64,000 nucleotides of DNA, taken from Streptomyces sp. NBC_00536. GTDB lineage: Bacteria > Actinomycetota > Actinomycetes > Streptomycetales > Streptomycetaceae. Where the stretch lies: positions 7,130,001 through 7,194,000 of the forward strand of contig NZ_CP107819.1 in the NCBI RefSeq assembly GCF_036346295.1. The letters run 5' to 3'. The notes under the pieces were generated by a model. That model had not been told where the DNA came from. It did no database searches and was given only the letters and a program-made list of their open reading frames with translations. Made by a program: the position numbers and the translations under genes. Position 1 is the first letter of the stretch. Every line of letters starts with the position of its first letter. Positions 27,005 to 36,259 of this stretch are shown here, piece by piece.

Positions 27005-27152
27005 TTGTCCGCGGCCTGACTGACTCAGGTTGTCGAGCAGCCAGGAGCCGAGTTCCTTGGTGATCAGCCGGCCCCGCCGGCTTCGCCCGGCGACCTTGGC
27101 CACGGTGACGTGGTCGTCGCGCCGGTCTCCGGGGTTGTCGTCGCCCGGCGGG

Positions 27153-27437
27153 TCAGGCCCTCGCTGCCCCTGACCCAGTGGTGGCGCGTTCGCCGAGGGC
27201 GCGCAAGCGCATCCGGGCCCCGGCGAACTCCACCGTCTCGCCCGGCAGGATCAGCAGTCCCGCCTCGCCGTCCGGGCCGGAGCCGATCCGCCGGACCTGG
27301 ACCGCCGGGCCCAGGCCGCCGGCCATGAACACCGTCGGGTCGACCTCCCAGCCGTGGCGGGCCAGCCAGCGCTCCAGCGCCTCGCTGTCCGCCGTCTCCG
27401 CCCCGCGTGGCCATGCGTATGCAGTCGTGCTCTCCAT
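27153..27437 (-). CDS. Hypothetical protein, 94 aa
   Basis: This short ORF starts at ATG 27437 (MESTTAYAWPRGAETADSEA) behind GGGGG. ALERWLARHGWEV then LGPAVQVRRIGSGPDGEAGL and LLILPGETVEFAGARMRLRA suggest a small beta-rich domain. I do not recognise it. No signal peptide. Its codon bias is normal, and it faces the terminator at 26970-27004. Confidence 0.55.
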   Translation of the reverse strand: MESTTAYAWPRGAETADSEALERWLARHGWEVDPTVFMAGGLGPAVQVRRIGSGPDGEAGLLILPGETVEFAGARMRLRALGERATTGSGAARA

Positions 27438-27750
27438 GCCTACCCCCTGTAGCTGATGGACCACCGGCCCAGATGGTGCCATCTGCCTCCGACAACGTCC
27501 CGTGAGTTCCGCTCGCGTCAACTCGTGGGGGAGGGCTTCTACTTGGTGCCTCAAGGTGGGCGTACCGCTTTGTCCTGGGGATCGAAGTGGCGTCTCGCGT
27601 CTGCGCCTTGGAAACCGCGCATGCCGGGTGTGGGCGACACCACTCGAAGGTGGCGGGTCGCTCCACCTCCGGTCCGGAGCCGGTCCAGCGGCGGGGACGG
27701 CTCCGCGTACGGCGGCGGGGACGGCTCCGCGTGCGGCGACGCCGGAGCGC

Positions 27751-27781
27751 GTCAACTGGTGTGTTCCACAGTCGAGTTGAC
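27751..27781. promoter_or_regulatory. Inverted repeat overlapping the -35 box, candidate operator
   Basis: GTCAACT (27751-27757) and AGTTGAC (27775-27781) are perfect inverted arms separated by 17 bp; the right arm contains the -35 box. A further GTTGAC lies at 27786-27791. A regulator bound here would block or recruit RNA polymerase. Confidence 0.5.
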
Positions 27782-27805
27782 GTGCGTTGACCTATCTTCT
27801 AGGGG
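27777..27805 (+). promoter_or_regulatory. Vegetative-type promoter of the galactose oxidase gene
   Basis: The -35 TTGACG (27777-27782) and the -10 TAGGGG (27800-27805) are separated by 17 bp, fitting sigma-HrdB promoters. Transcription would begin around 27812, about 30 nt before the TTG start at 27841. Confidence 0.55.
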
Positions 27806-27840
27806 CCCGCAGCGGTTCACGGTTCGCCCAGGAGGTCCGA

Positions 27841-30399
27841 TTGCAGCCCAGACGCACCCGCGCCCTGTTCCGTGCGCTACGCCGCTCCCATCTGCTCATC
27901 GCCCTCGCCCTCGGTTCGCTGCTCGTCGGGGTCACTCCCTGGCTCGGCGTGGCGAGTACGGGGCCGGGCGGCCACGGCCCGACACCCCGGCCGGCGCCCG
28001 TACCCTTCGACCAGCAGACGGCGAAGCAGTCGCCGCACCACGGCGTGGCCCCGGCGAACGCCATGGAGCCGACGGCTCCCGTCCTCGACCGGACCGGATG
28101 GACCGCCACCGCGAGCGACGAGGAGACCACCGGGGAGAACGGCCGCGCGGCCAACGTCCTCGACGGCAACACCGCCACCATCTGGCACAGCAAGTGGACG
28201 GGCACCCCCGCCCCGCTTCCGCACAGCATCACCATCGACATGCACCGCACGGCGGTGGTCTCGGCGCTCGTTTACCAGCCCCGCACCGACGGCTGGTCCA
28301 ACGGGCGCGTCGGTGAGTACAGCATCAGTGTGAGCGCGGACGGCCAGAACTGGGGCAGTCCGGTCGCCACCGGCACCCTCGCGGACGATGCCAGCGCCAA
28401 GACCCTCGGATTCGCCCCGCAGGGCGCCCGGTTCGTCCGGCTCACCGCTGCCACCGAGGCCGGCAACCGCGGCCCCTGGACCTCCGCCGCGGAGCTCAAC
28501 CTGCTCGGCGACCCCGGAACCCCGGCCGCCACCGTCGACCTGCCCCGGACCGGATGGACGGCCACGGCGAGCGACGAGGAGACCGCCGCCGGGAACTTCC
28601 GCGCAGCCAATGTCCTCGACGGTGACGCCGCCACCATGTGGCACAGCAAGTGGACGGGCGGTACCCCCGTCCCGCCGCCGCACCGCATCACCATCGACAT
28701 GCACCGCACGACGGCCGTCTCCGCCCTCGTCTACCAGCCCCGCAACGACGGCCCCAACGGGCGTGCGGGCGCGTACACCATCACCACCAGCACGGACGGC
28801 ACCACCTTCGGCGCACCGGTCGCCGCGGGGACCTGGCGCGACGACGACACCGTCAAGACCGCCACCTTCACCCGCACCGAGAACGCCCGCTACGTACGCC
28901 TGACCGTGACCAGCGAGGCCGGCAACCGCGGCCCCTGGACCTCCGCCGCCGAGATACGCCTGAGCGGCCCGGCCAACCCGGCCGTCCACGGCTCCTGGGA
29001 CCGGATCACCGGCTTTCCCCTGGTGCCGGTGGCCACCGCCGTCCTGCCGGGCGACAAGCTCCTGGCCTGGTCGGCGTACGCGGTCGACCGCTTCGGCGGC
29101 AGCAACGGCTACACCCAGACCGCGATCCTGGACCTGAAGACGGGCAAGGTCACTCAGCGCCGCATCGACAACACCGGCCATGACATGTTCTGCCCGGGCA
29201 TAGTGATGCTCGCCGACGGCCGGGTCCTGGTCACCGGCGGCAGCAACGCGGAGAAGGCGAGCATCTACGACCCGGCCACCGATGCCTGGTCCGCGACGAC
29301 CAGCATGAACATCGCCCGCGGTTACCAGGCCATGACCCTGCTCTCCACCGGCGAGGCCTTCGTCCTCGGCGGATCCTGGAGCGGGGTTACGGGCGACAAG
29401 GCGGGCGAGGTCTGGTCTCCGGACACCCGTACGTGGCGCACGCTCCCCGGCGTCCCCGCCGCCCCGGCGATGACGGCCGACCCGGCCGGCGCCTACCGCG
29501 CGGACAACCACATGTGGCTGCACGCCGTCTCGGGCGGCAAGGTGCTCCAGCTGGGACCGAGCAAGCAGATGAACTGGATCACCACCGGCGGGAACGGGAG
29601 CATCACCTCCGCCGGGACCCGGGCCGACAGCCAGGACGCCATGACCGGCAACGCCGTCGCGTACGACATCGGCAAGCTGCTCACCCTGGGCGGCTCGCCC
29701 GCGTACGAGAAGACGCCCGCCACCCGGCGCGCGTACACGGTGAGCATCGACGGCAACCAGGTCCACGCCGCGCGCACGGGCGACATGGGCTACGCCCGCG
29801 CCTTCGGCAACAGCGTCGTCCTGCCCGACGGCAAGGTCGCCGTGTTCGGCGGGCAGGCGTACCCCGTGCCGTTCAGCGACGCCACGTCCGTGCTGACCCC
29901 CGAGCTGTGGGACCCGGCGACCGGAAGCTTCACCCAGCTCGCCACCATGGCCATCCCGCGCAACTACCACAGCGTGGCGAACCTGCTGCCCGACGGGCGG
30001 ATCTTCTCCGGCGGCGGCGGCCTGTGCGGCGACTGCGCCACCAACCACGCCGACGGGGCCGTGTTCACGCCGCCGTACCTGCTCAACGCGGACGGCTCGG
30101 CCAAGCCGCGTCCCGTCATCACGAGCGGCGTGCCGCCCCAGGCCGCCGCCGGCACCACGCTCACCATCGCCACGGAGGGGCCGGTGGCCTCCTTCGTCCT
30201 GATGCGGGCCGCGGCCGCGACCCACTCCACGGACAACGACCAGCGGCGGGTGCCGCTGGTGTCCACGGCCGCGGGGACCGGTACGTACACGGTGTCCATC
30301 CCGGCCGACAAGGGCGTGGTCCTGCCGGGCACCTACATGCTCTTCGCCCTGGATGCCCAGGGGGTGCCGAGCATCGCCCGCTTCATCAGCGTCTCCTGA
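27841..30399 (+). CDS. Secreted galactose oxidase homologue with two discoidin (CBM32) domains
   Basis: This 852-aa protein starts at TTG 27841, chosen because AGGAGGT lies 4 nt upstream. It has a Sec/Tat-like hydrophobic N-terminus (LIALALGSLLVGVTPWLGV). Two F5/8-type-C domains follow (residues about 80-220 and 225-375), each with TGWTATASDEET, ANVLDG and IDMHRT. The Kelch propeller carries every copper/radical residue of galactose oxidase: HDMFCPGIVM (cross-linked Cys), ARGYQAM (cross-linked Tyr), IPRNYHSVANL (Tyr-His) and AATHSTDNDQRR (His). It should be a copper-radical oxidase of galactose or a terminal galactose. Fungal galactose oxidase has one such domain; two in tandem suggest stronger glycan binding. 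Confidence 0.95.
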   Translation: MQPRRTRALFRALRRSHLLIALALGSLLVGVTPWLGVASTGPGGHGPTPRPAPVPFDQQTAKQSPHHGVAPANAMEPTAPVLDRTGWTATASDEETTGENGRAANVLDGNTATIWHSKWTGTPAPLPHSITIDMHRTAVVSALVYQPRTDGWSNGRVGEYSISVSADGQNWGSPVATGTLADDASAKTLGFAPQGARFVRLTAATEAGNRGPWTSAAELNLLGDPGTPAATVDLPRTGWTATASDEETAAGNFRAANVLDGDAATMWHSKWTGGTPVPPPHRITIDMHRTTAVSALVYQPRNDGPNGRAGAYTITTSTDGTTFGAPVAAGTWRDDDTVKTATFTRTENARYVRLTVTSEAGNRGPWTSAAEIRLSGPANPAVHGSWDRITGFPLVPVATAVLPGDKLLAWSAYAVDRFGGSNGYTQTAILDLKTGKVTQRRIDNTGHDMFCPGIVMLADGRVLVTGGSNAEKASIYDPATDAWSATTSMNIARGYQAMTLLSTGEAFVLGGSWSGVTGDKAGEVWSPDTRTWRTLPGVPAAPAMTADPAGAYRADNHMWLHAVSGGKVLQLGPSKQMNWITTGGNGSITSAGTRADSQDAMTGNAVAYDIGKLLTLGGSPAYEKTPATRRAYTVSIDGNQVHAARTGDMGYARAFGNSVVLPDGKVAVFGGQAYPVPFSDATSVLTPELWDPATGSFTQLATMAIPRNYHSVANLLPDGRIFSGGGGLCGDCATNHADGAVFTPPYLLNADGSAKPRPVITSGVPPQAAAGTTLTIATEGPVASFVLMRAAAATHSTDNDQRRVPLVSTAAGTGTYTVSIPADKGVVLPGTYMLFALDAQGVPSIARFISVS

Positions 30400-30417
30400 C
30401 GGCACGTCGCGGCGTCC

Positions 30418-30445
30418 GCCCCCGGCCGGGTCCCCGGCCGGGGGC
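30418..30445 (+). terminator. Terminator after the galactose oxidase gene
   Basis: A 13-bp GC-only stem GCCCCCGGCCGGG (30418-30430) pairs with CCCGGCCGGGGGC (30433-30445) around a 2-nt loop, followed by CTTTCTG. Confidence 0.8.
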
Positions 30446-30571
30446 CTTTCTGCTGGCCTGAGCGCGGTGTGCTCCGGTTGCCGCTCGGTGGGCACGGGGC
30501 GACAGTGATATAAGGCGACAGCGATACAACAACCGCGGCTCGTGGCCGGCGCGTGACCGATTGGGGGCCAG

Positions 30572-31333
30572 GTGCCCAGGATCCCGCGCGGCGTGGCCGA
30601 CGGACCCGCGGGACGGGCCGTGGTCCACGACCGGCAGGGAACTCTCATTGCGCTGGACCTGGAAACCGGCGCGGTGATGTGGCGTCATGGCCGCGATCTG
30701 CGCCCCTGCGCGATCGTGGACGGGAACGTGGTGGCGCTGCGCGTCGGTACCTCGCCCGTGCCCGTGCTGGACGTCGAACTGCTCGACGCGGACGAGGGAA
30801 CCGAGCGCTGGACATCGCCTCCGATCGGGCTGCCGGCGTGGGCTCGGCCGACACTGCACGACTCGCCCGAGTTCACGGTCGACACCGTGGACGCCGCGAC
30901 GGCGGACCAGGACCCGCTCGTGATCCGGTGGACCGCCCGGGCCCTGTACGGAGGCGGGGCGCCACCCGGTCCCGAGGTGGCGGGGAGTCAGCCCCGCGAG
31001 GCGCACGGCGCCCTGCGGGTCGGCGTAGCGACTCCCTCGGTGGAGGCACTGACCGGGACGGAGCCGGAGCCGGAGCCGGATCCGGAGAGGGAACCGGAAC
31101 CGGAATCGGAGGTCCCGGCGGCGCCGCAGCAACCGCCCCACCCGCCGCTCGCCGCCGACGTGCTGGACTACGGGCGGGTCGGCGGCCTGCGGGTGGAGCT
31201 CACCGTCCGCCCGGGCTCCGGCGCCGAGGACGCCGTAGTACTGCGGGCGGTGCGGGAGGACAGCGCCTCGCCCGTCTGGGAGGTGGTGCTCGACGAGACG
31301 GCCGGGAGCCGTCCCCGCAAGCTCCGCCCGTAG
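30572..31333 (+). CDS. Hypothetical PQQ-repeat-like protein
   Basis: This 253-aa ORF starts at GTG 30572. The first part resembles PQQ/beta-propeller blades (VVHDRQGTLIALDLETGAVMW and RHGRDLRPC). The middle is a Pro/Glu run (about residues 166-188, mostly EP repeats) and the end DVLDYGRVGGLRVELTVRPG is probably another strand-rich domain. There is no signal peptide. It is followed by the large propeller gene after 72 bp and may belong to the same transcript. Confidence 0.65.
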   Translation: MPRIPRGVADGPAGRAVVHDRQGTLIALDLETGAVMWRHGRDLRPCAIVDGNVVALRVGTSPVPVLDVELLDADEGTERWTSPPIGLPAWARPTLHDSPEFTVDTVDAATADQDPLVIRWTARALYGGGAPPGPEVAGSQPREAHGALRVGVATPSVEALTGTEPEPEPDPEREPEPESEVPAAPQQPPHPPLAADVLDYGRVGGLRVELTVRPGSGAEDAVVLRAVREDSASPVWEVVLDETAGSRPRKLRP

Positions 31334-31405
31334 CCCACACCGAGCCGTGGGCACACGCTGCCACGGCCACACCGACCAGGATCCCCTCGCAATCAGAGGT
31401 GCATC

Positions 31406-33835
31406 ATGACCGTCTCGGACGAACAGGTCGCCACAGCCAAGGACATCAGCGTCGAGCAGGTGCGGTTGCTCCGCAAGAGCCGGGGTGCCACCAACGAGAC
31501 GCTGGAGGGCCTTCCCGTCACGGCGGTGCGCCGGGCCCTGCGCCGCCTCGACTATCCCGACCTGCCCAACGCACGGGTGCTGTTCCGGCTCGAACAGGAA
31601 CGCGGCGATGACGGCCGGGTGCCGCAGCACGCGCAGGGGACGGCACGCGCCCGGATGCGCTCCCTGGCGCGGAGCACCGCCCAGGCTCCGCAGACCGCGG
31701 GTGTGCCGACCGGCCATCACCGCGGCGCGCGGGCGGACAGGCCGGCGCCGACCGCGGGGATGGCGCTCACCCAGTGGGAGTGGCTCGGCCCCGGGAACAT
31801 CGGCGGCCGCACCCGGGCCATCGTGGTCGACCCGGGCCACCCGAACAAGATGTGGGCCGCGAGCGCAGGCGGTGGCGTGTGGGTCACCCGTAACGGCGGC
31901 GCGAAGTGGGCGCCGGTGGACGACTTCCTCGGCAACCTCGCCTGCGCGTGCATGGCGATGGACCCCTCGGACCCGTCGACGATCTACGTCGGCACAGGCG
32001 AGGGCTTCTCGAACGGAGACGCCCTCCGCGGCAACGGCATCTTCCGCACCACCGACGCGACCACGTGGACCCCCTTGCCGGCGACGCAGACCGAGGATTT
32101 CCGTGCGGTGAACCGGATCGCGGTGTCCGCATCGGGCGAAGTGGTCCTCGCGGCCACCGATACCGGGCTCTTCCGCAGTGCCGATCCGGCCCGGGCGACC
32201 TGGACCCGGGTCCTGGACATCCCGCCCGGCCAGGTCGCGTTCGATCCGGGTGACGACGCCCGGGCGGTGGCGGGCGCACTCAACGCGGGCGAGGCCTGGT
32301 TCAGCGCTGACGGCGGGCTCACCTGGCAGGCCGCTGCCCACGGCCCGTGGTCGGGCCGGGTCGAACTGGCCTACGCGGTGAAGGATCCCACGGTGGTCTA
32401 CGCCTCGGTACAGGCGCAGACCGGCCAGATCTGGCGGTCGGCCGACGGCGGCAGGACGTACCAGAGCAGGAAGACCCGGGGCCCGGGCGGCAAGGTGGCC
32501 GATTACCTGGGCGACCAGGGCTGGTACAGCAACGCGATCTGGGCGGGAGACCCGACGAACGCGGACCTACTCGTCACGGGTGGCGTCAACTTGTGGCGGA
32601 GCACGGACGGCGGCGATCACCTGGCCGAGATCAGCACCTGGTGGGACCCGGAATCGGCGCACGCCGACCACCACGCCATCGTCTCGCACCCCTCCTACGA
32701 CGGGTCGCACAACAGAACGGTGTTCTTCGGCAATGACGGCGGGGTGTTCAAGGCGGCGGACCTCGCGGTGGTGGGGACGGAGCCGAAGGCGCCGTTCGTC
32801 GACGGCTGGACCGAGCTGGTCAACAACTACGGCGTCACGCAGTTCTTCGGAGGCTCCGGCAACACCGTCAGCGGAAAGATCATCGGCGGTGCGCAGGACA
32901 ACGGCACGCTCTGCTTCGACCCCGCGGCCGGGACCGAGGGATGGAAGGAGTTCCAGGGCGGCGACGGCGGCTGGTGCGCCTGCGATCCGACCGACCCCCA
33001 GGTCCTCTACGGCGAGTACGTCTTCCTGAACATCCACCGCAACGACGACGGCGGCGCCACCGATGACCCGGACCGGTACATCAGCGGCCAGTTCTGGAAC
33101 CCCGCGATTCCCGGCTGGGACTGGAAGCCGCCGCCGTTCCGGATTCCCGACGCCAAGAACCAGCAGGCGCTCTTCATCGCGCCGTTCGTCATGGATCCGG
33201 GCAATCCGCAGAGGCTGCTGGCCGGCGGGCTGTCCCTGTGGCGGACGGACAACGCGAAGGCGCCGAACACGCCGACCTCGGGGCCCACTTGGCAGGCGGT
33301 CAAGCCCAGCGCGGGATCGCTGATCAGCGCGCTCGCGGTGGCCCCGACCGCCTCCGACGTGGTCTGGGTGGGCCACCGCAACGGCATGCTCTTCCACACC
33401 GCCAACGGCACGGCGGCGACGCCGACTTGGGATCGCGTGGGAGTGACCGGCCCGAGTCCGCTGCGGCCGCAGCGGTACTGCACCTGCATCACCGCCCACC
33501 CGGCGGACGCGAAGACCGCCTACGTCGCCTTCGGCGGGTTCGAGCCGGGCAACCTGTGGGTGACGCGGGACGGCGGCGCACAGTGGACCGATCTTTCCCC
33601 CACGCTGCCCGACGCCCCCGTACGGGCCCTCGCCGTACATCCGCGGCGCCACGCGTTCCTCTACTGCGGTACCGAGGTCGGCCTGTTCGCGAGCGAGGAC
33701 ACCGGGACGACCTGGTCGCCGACGAACGAGGGTCCGGCCAACTGCTCGGTCGACGACCTGTTCTGGATGGACGAGACCCTGGTCTGCGTCACCCACGGCC
33801 GCGGCATGTTCCGGATCGACCTCTCTTCGGTCTGA
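31406..33835 (+). CDS. Large BNR/sortilin-type beta-propeller protein
   Basis: This 809-aa protein starts at ATG 31406. From residue about 115 it has repeated Asp-box-like blades: GGVWVTRNGGAKWAPV, GLFRSADPARATWTRV, IWRSADGGRTYQSR and LWVTRDGGAQWTDL, the pattern of VPS10/sortilin and GH74 xyloglucanase propellers. The first 110 residues (DISVEQVRLLRKSRGATNE and so on) are an unusual non-propeller domain. No signal peptide is visible, so it may act inside the cell or leave by a non-Sec route. Enzyme activity cannot be inferred: I see no clear catalytic pair of the glycosidase families. Confidence 0.8.
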   Translation: MTVSDEQVATAKDISVEQVRLLRKSRGATNETLEGLPVTAVRRALRRLDYPDLPNARVLFRLEQERGDDGRVPQHAQGTARARMRSLARSTAQAPQTAGVPTGHHRGARADRPAPTAGMALTQWEWLGPGNIGGRTRAIVVDPGHPNKMWAASAGGGVWVTRNGGAKWAPVDDFLGNLACACMAMDPSDPSTIYVGTGEGFSNGDALRGNGIFRTTDATTWTPLPATQTEDFRAVNRIAVSASGEVVLAATDTGLFRSADPARATWTRVLDIPPGQVAFDPGDDARAVAGALNAGEAWFSADGGLTWQAAAHGPWSGRVELAYAVKDPTVVYASVQAQTGQIWRSADGGRTYQSRKTRGPGGKVADYLGDQGWYSNAIWAGDPTNADLLVTGGVNLWRSTDGGDHLAEISTWWDPESAHADHHAIVSHPSYDGSHNRTVFFGNDGGVFKAADLAVVGTEPKAPFVDGWTELVNNYGVTQFFGGSGNTVSGKIIGGAQDNGTLCFDPAAGTEGWKEFQGGDGGWCACDPTDPQVLYGEYVFLNIHRNDDGGATDDPDRYISGQFWNPAIPGWDWKPPPFRIPDAKNQQALFIAPFVMDPGNPQRLLAGGLSLWRTDNAKAPNTPTSGPTWQAVKPSAGSLISALAVAPTASDVVWVGHRNGMLFHTANGTAATPTWDRVGVTGPSPLRPQRYCTCITAHPADAKTAYVAFGGFEPGNLWVTRDGGAQWTDLSPTLPDAPVRALAVHPRRHAFLYCGTEVGLFASEDTGTTWSPTNEGPANCSVDDLFWMDETLVCVTHGRGMFRIDLSSV

Positions 33836-33843
33836 CGGCCCCG

Positions 33844-34116
33844 ATGGTGAAGGTGAGCACGATGATGCGCAACGTACGCCTGCGGGGCTGGATCGAGGCG
33901 ATCGCGGCCTCCCTCAGCGGACTGCTGTTCCTCCTGACCCTGGTCTGGCCCGACTGGATCGAGTCGGCCTTCGGAGTCGACCCCGACCAGCACAGCGGAG
34001 CACTGGAGTGGGTCGTCGTCGCGGTCGCGCTCTGCGCCACGGTCGTCTTCTCCCTGCTCGCGCGCACGGAGTACCGCAGGGCGCGGCAGCGCGCGGCGGG
34101 ACCGGTCACCGGCTGA
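33844..34116 (+). CDS. Small membrane protein, 90 aa
   Basis: The start is ATG 33844, 8 bp after the propeller gene stop; ATG 33862 (MMRNVRL) is an alternative. Two predicted membrane helices flank a short loop: IAASLSGLLFLLTLVWPDWI and WVVVAVALCATVVFSLLAR. Cytoplasmic tail RTEYRRARQRAAG. Likely co-transcribed with the propeller gene. Function unknown. Confidence 0.75.
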   Translation: MVKVSTMMRNVRLRGWIEAIAASLSGLLFLLTLVWPDWIESAFGVDPDQHSGALEWVVVAVALCATVVFSLLARTEYRRARQRAAGPVTG

Positions 34117-34146
34117 GGCAGGGATCTCCGGTTGGCTGACCGGACT

Positions 34147-35289
34147 TCAGGAGACGGGGTCCAGGAGCTGGGCGAAGGCGGCCGGGAGCCGCTTCCAGGC
34201 CTCGGGACCCGCCGCGTACTCGGTGTCGGTCAGCAGGCAGGAGTCGAGGAGTTCTGCGAGGCCGTCGCGGTCGAGGCCGGGGGAGGTGAAGACCAGGTGC
34301 TGGCAGCAGTCGCCGTGCTTGGGATGCCAGTCGAGGGCGGCGGCGGCCCGGCGCACCGCGGGTACGAGTTCCCAGGCGGCGTCCGGGAGCGAGGCGAGCC
34401 AGGGTCCGGCGCCCTCCACGCAGAGGGCGCCGCCCGCCGCGTCCCAGGCGAGCAGCGTGTCGGGCCGGTCGGCGAGCCAGAACCGGCCGCGGCTGCGGGC
34501 CGCCGCGCAGCAGAGGTCCTCCAGGGCTTCGTACAGCCGCTCCGGGTGGAAGGGCCGGCGGCGGTGCCACACCAGGGTGGCGACCCCGGCCTCGTCGGCC
34601 TCCTGCGGGAGGAGCGCGCAGGCGGGATGCTGGGCGGCGGCGGCGCTCTCCACGTCGAAGCCGGCGAAGGCCAGCCGCGTCAGTTCCACTGATCCCACCG
34701 GTACCTGACGGGCCGTCGGGTGGAGCTGGGAGAGCAGCGCGCGGTCCTCCTCGTCGGCCTCCTCGCTGTCGGCGAGCGCGAGCACGGGCGCGTACTCCAG
34801 CTGCCGGGCCCAGGTGTCCCCGATGGTGCGCCGGTCGGTGGCGGCGGCGGCGAGCCCCGCCTCGGCGAGGTCGTCGCCGTTGCCGAGGCAGGGCAGGACG
34901 AGCGCGGGGTCAACCGCCGTGATGACGTTGGAGAGTTCGAGGACCCGGCCCCCGTGGGAGGCGATGACCTCGGCCATCGCCTTCGGCTCGACCGAGTCCC
35001 ACAGCTCGACGACGGCCAGGCGCGTCAGACCGCTCGCGGCCAGCCGCTCCAGCTCGGGGACCAGATCCTCCCGCAGCGCACAGCAGGCGCAGTCGTTGAC
35101 CAGCGGCGTCCGGTCGCTGGAGAGGACGCCCGAGGCGTCGCGCAGGGTCCGGATCACCTCCCCCTCGGCGGCCGACGACAGGTCGTGGTGCAGGGCGACG
35201 CTGTCCGGCACGCCGCGCAGCAGGTGCTCGACCGTCTCCCTGCGGGCCTCGGCGTGCATGCCGCCGACGATGACGACGGGCAGGGTCAC
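34147..35289 (-). CDS. CobW-like protein with a degenerate P-loop, zinc-starvation linked
   Basis: This 380-aa protein has the general CobW/YeiR layout, but the Walker A position reads [13 protein letters not shown], without GxxxxGK[ST], so GTP binding by the usual loop is lost. The metal motif is kept (CACC at residues 67-70; the family form is CxCC). A C-terminal CobW_C-like domain carries [13 protein letters not shown]. It lies downstream of rpmG (115-bp gap), both under the Zur palindrome at 35587-35603. Zinc supply or a zinc-dependent reaction under starvation is the likely role. The loss of the nucleotide loop is the odd point. Confidence 0.82.
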   Translation of the reverse strand: MTLPVVIVGGMHAEARRETVEHLLRGVPDSVALHHDLSSAAEGEVIRTLRDASGVLSSDRTPLVNDCACCALREDLVPELERLAASGLTRLAVVELWDSVEPKAMAEVIASHGGRVLELSNVITAVDPALVLPCLGNGDDLAEAGLAAAATDRRTIGDTWARQLEYAPVLALADSEEADEEDRALLSQLHPTARQVPVGSVELTRLAFAGFDVESAAAAQHPACALLPQEADEAGVATLVWHRRRPFHPERLYEALEDLCCAAARSRGRFWLADRPDTLLAWDAAGGALCVEGAGPWLASLPDAAWELVPAVRRAAAALDWHPKHGDCCQHLVFTSPGLDRDGLAELLDSCLLTDTEYAAGPEAWKRLPAAFAQLLDPVS

Positions 35290-35404
35290 TTGCGTCCCCC
35301 GTGGGCGGGGTGGATTCCAGGCTTCATGGAGGTGTCTCTCTCTCAGACTCTCGCGGGCTCTCGGAGGGCTCTCGGGGGCTATCGGGCTCTCGGGTGGGGA
35401 GGGG

Positions 35405-35569
35405 TCAGCGCTCTTCGCGGAAGTCGACGTGCCGCCGGACGACGGGGTCGAACTTGCGCAGCACCATCCGGTCCGGGTCGTTACGCCGGTTCTTGCGGGT
35501 GACGTACGTGTAGCCGGTGCCCGCGGTGGAGCGGAGCTTGACGATCGGGCGTACTTCGTTGCGTGCCAT
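35405..35569 (-). CDS. rpmG: Ribosomal protein L33, zinc-free paralogue
   Basis: This 54-aa protein has the L33 pattern ([36 protein letters not shown]) and contains no cysteine, so it is the C-minus form that replaces the zinc-binding L33 when zinc is scarce. The ATG at 35569 faces the Zur-box palindrome 18 bp upstream. It shares the divergent control region with rpmB/rpsN. Confidence 0.95.
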   Translation of the reverse strand: MARNEVRPIVKLRSTAGTGYTYVTRKNRRNDPDRMVLRKFDPVVRRHVDFREER

Positions 35570-35586
35570 GAGGCTAGTATACGACA

Positions 35587-35603
35587 ATGGAAATCGTTTC
35601 CAT
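35587..35603. promoter_or_regulatory. Zur operator between rpmG and rpmB
   Basis: ATGGAAA-TCG-TTTCCAT is a perfect 7-bp-arm palindrome matching the Streptomyces Zur box. It lies between the divergent starts (rpmG at 35569, rpmB at 35633), so zinc-bound Zur should repress both directions. Confidence 0.88.
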
Positions 35604-35632
35604 CTAGCTTTTGCGAGAGGCAGGTAACACCC

Positions 35633-35869
35633 TTGTCCGCCCACTGTCAGCTGACCGGCGCCCAGCCGGGCTTCGGCAACGCCATCTCCCACTCGCACCG
35701 GCGCACCCCGCGCCGATTCGACCCCAACGTCCAGCGCAAGCGGTACTGGCTCGCGAGCGAGGGCCGCCATGTCCGCCTGGTCTTGAGTGCGAGGGCGATC
35801 AAGACCGTCGACGTGATCGGCGTCGAGGCCGCCGTGGCGAGGATCCGGGCGCGCGGGGTGAAGGTCTGA
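35633..35869 (+). CDS. rpmB: Ribosomal protein L28, alternative paralogue
   Basis: This 78-aa protein starts at TTG 35633, which gives the normal [20 protein letters not shown] beginning, with AGGCAGG upstream. It has [20 protein letters not shown] and [15 protein letters not shown] as in actinobacterial L28. Of the zinc Cys pairs only one Cys remains. It overlaps rpsN by one base (TGATG) and is Zur-controlled. Confidence 0.92.
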   Translation: MSAHCQLTGAQPGFGNAISHSHRRTPRRFDPNVQRKRYWLASEGRHVRLVLSARAIKTVDVIGVEAAVARIRARGVKV

Positions 35870-36174
35870 TGGCCAAGAAGAGCAAGATCGCGCAGAACGA
35901 GAAGCGCAAGGCGATGGTCGAGCGGTACGCCGCCCGGCGCGCCGAACTGAAGGAGGTCCTGCGCAGTCCGGCCTCCGGCGAACCGGAACGGGCCGCGGCC
36001 CTGGCGGAGTTGCGGCGGCAGCCGCGCAACGCCAGCGCCACCAGGGTCCGCAACCGCGACAGTGTCGACGGCCGCCCCCGCGGCCACCTGCGGAAGTTCG
36101 GACTCTCCCGGGTCAGGATGCGGGAGCAGGCGCACGCGGGCTTCCTGCCGGGAGTGACCAAGTCGTCCTGGTGA
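35869..36174 (+). CDS. rpsN: Ribosomal protein S14, zinc-free paralogue
   Basis: This 101-aa S14 ([58 protein letters not shown]) lacks the CxxC pairs of the 61-aa zinc form and is the long zinc-independent type. It is coupled to rpmB by the overlap at 35869. Confidence 0.95.
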   Translation: MAKKSKIAQNEKRKAMVERYAARRAELKEVLRSPASGEPERAAALAELRRQPRNASATRVRNRDSVDGRPRGHLRKFGLSRVRMREQAHAGFLPGVTKSSW

Positions 36175-36198
36175 CGTCGTCAGGCCCTGGAACGAGAT

Positions 36199-36232
36199 CA
36201 GGCCCCGGCCCCCTTGAGGGGGTCGGGGCCTG
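36199..36232 (+). terminator. Terminator after rpsN
   Basis: CAGGCCCCGGCCCCC / GGGGGTCGGGGCCTG around TTGA (one G/T mismatch) forms a very stable stem 25 bp after the rpsN stop. The copD-like gene comes from the other side. Confidence 0.85.
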
Positions 36233-36259
36233 ACGAGTTAGCTGAGGCTCACCTTCGGG

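Larger units (their letters stand above)
27438..27840. other. Intergenic region before the galactose oxidase, 403 bp
   Basis: This region contains a tandem repeat of about 23 bp at about 27690-27735 (GGGGACGGCTCCGCGT... copied twice), several GTCAAC/GTTGAC words including a perfect inverted repeat, and the promoter annotated at 27777-27805. Upstream of about 27680 I see no gene on either strand. Confidence 0.5.

Noticed and set aside
27877..30648. 923-aa antisense frame across the galactose oxidase gene
   Set aside because: It is a shadow of a gene with all galactose-oxidase motifs; no motif appears in the antisense product.
35335..35400. GCTCTCGG repeats before the CobW-like gene as a riboswitch
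   Set aside because: Imperfect short repeats with no stable fold or known aptamer pattern.
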